From assembly GCA_011052255.1 (NCBI GenBank), contig DRJJ01000083.1, positions 1-5,618 of the forward strand: a stretch of DNA of 5,618 nt, written 5' to 3'. The notes below the pieces were generated by a model. It saw only the letters and a program-made list of their open reading frames with translations. It was not told where the DNA came from and did no database searches. Positions 5,561 to 5,618 of this stretch are shown in pieces. A program made the position numbers and the translations under genes. This DNA comes from Gammaproteobacteria bacterium (GTDB taxonomy: Bacteria; Pseudomonadota; Gammaproteobacteria; DRJJ01). How positions within the stretch are numbered: position 1 is the first letter of the stretch; each line of letters begins with the position of its first letter.

Positions 5561-5618
5561 ATGTCTACATCACTCAATCTTCCCGCCCAGGTATCCATCA
5601 TCGCTATTCAATTATTGA
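5561..5618 (+). CDS. jetB: JetB-like Wadjet subunit (DUF4194, MksE-like), 5' end only
   Basis: The frame starting at ATG 5561 encodes 19 residues, MSTSLNLPAQVSIIAIQLL, and remains open at the window edge. The hydrophobic stretch leading into Q-L-L fits the first helix of DUF4194/MksE proteins, and this gene conventionally follows jetA. In Wadjet, JetB is the winged-helix (KITE-like) partner of the JetA kleisin. The gene begins 17 bases after the jetA stop. A TAAGGA (5541-5546) overlaps that stop but lies 14 bases from the ATG, so the effective ribosome binding site may be the weaker CGGAT nearer the start. Too little sequence is present for certainty; gene order carries most of the weight. 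Confidence 0.7.
   Translation, partial: MSTSLNLPAQVSIIAIQLL

Noticed and set aside
1..5618. CRISPR array, tRNA, rRNA or integrase/transposase gene
   Set aside because: I saw no regularly spaced repeats, tRNA-like cloverleaf, rRNA segment or recombinase motif on either strand.

Overview
The window looks like a proteobacterial chromosome (probably Beta- or Gammaproteobacteria), judging by Shine-Dalgarno-type starts, sigma-70-like promoter boxes and protein families common there. I cannot name a genus. Base composition is uneven. The metallophosphoesterase gene is the most GC-rich, the hipBA pair and the stretch before it are visibly AT-rich, and the Wadjet gene lies between. This mosaic is typical of an accessory or defence region.

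Layout from left to right: (1) the 5' end of a minus-strand gene with a LysM-like segment runs off the left edge. (2) Divergent from it is a complete calcineurin-like metallophosphoesterase, preceded by an extended -10 promoter. (3) A small stand-alone XRE/HipB-like repressor gene follows. Its strong promoter carries two copies of the same palindrome, TATACG-N6-CGTATA, an evident autoregulatory operator pair. No hipA partner follows it. (4) About 700 bp have no convincing protein gene but include a run of four short hairpins, one with a GNRA-type loop. (5) A complete hipBA-type toxin-antitoxin operon has its own palindrome (AAGCAA-N8-TTGCTT) over the -35 box. The HipA kinase residues all look intact. 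(6) A 340-bp gap holds a 116-codon stop-free frame on the minus strand, an exact TGTGA-N6-TCACA (CRP-type) palindrome and a candidate promoter. (7) A complete jetA (DUF3375, MksF-like kleisin subunit) is followed by the first 19 codons of what is very likely jetB (DUF4194, MksE-like). This is the start of a type I Wadjet anti-plasmid operon that continues past the right edge.

Functionally, the right two thirds look like a small defence island: a HipA kinase toxin under HipB control next to a Wadjet SMC system that in studied members recognises and cleaves circular plasmid DNA. The stand-alone HipB-like gene with intact operators may be a leftover of a second hipBA module or a solitary regulator. 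Wadjet and HipBA are described systems. The least explained elements are the hairpin cluster, the twin operators of the orphan repressor, and the minus-strand frame and CRP-like site before jetA.
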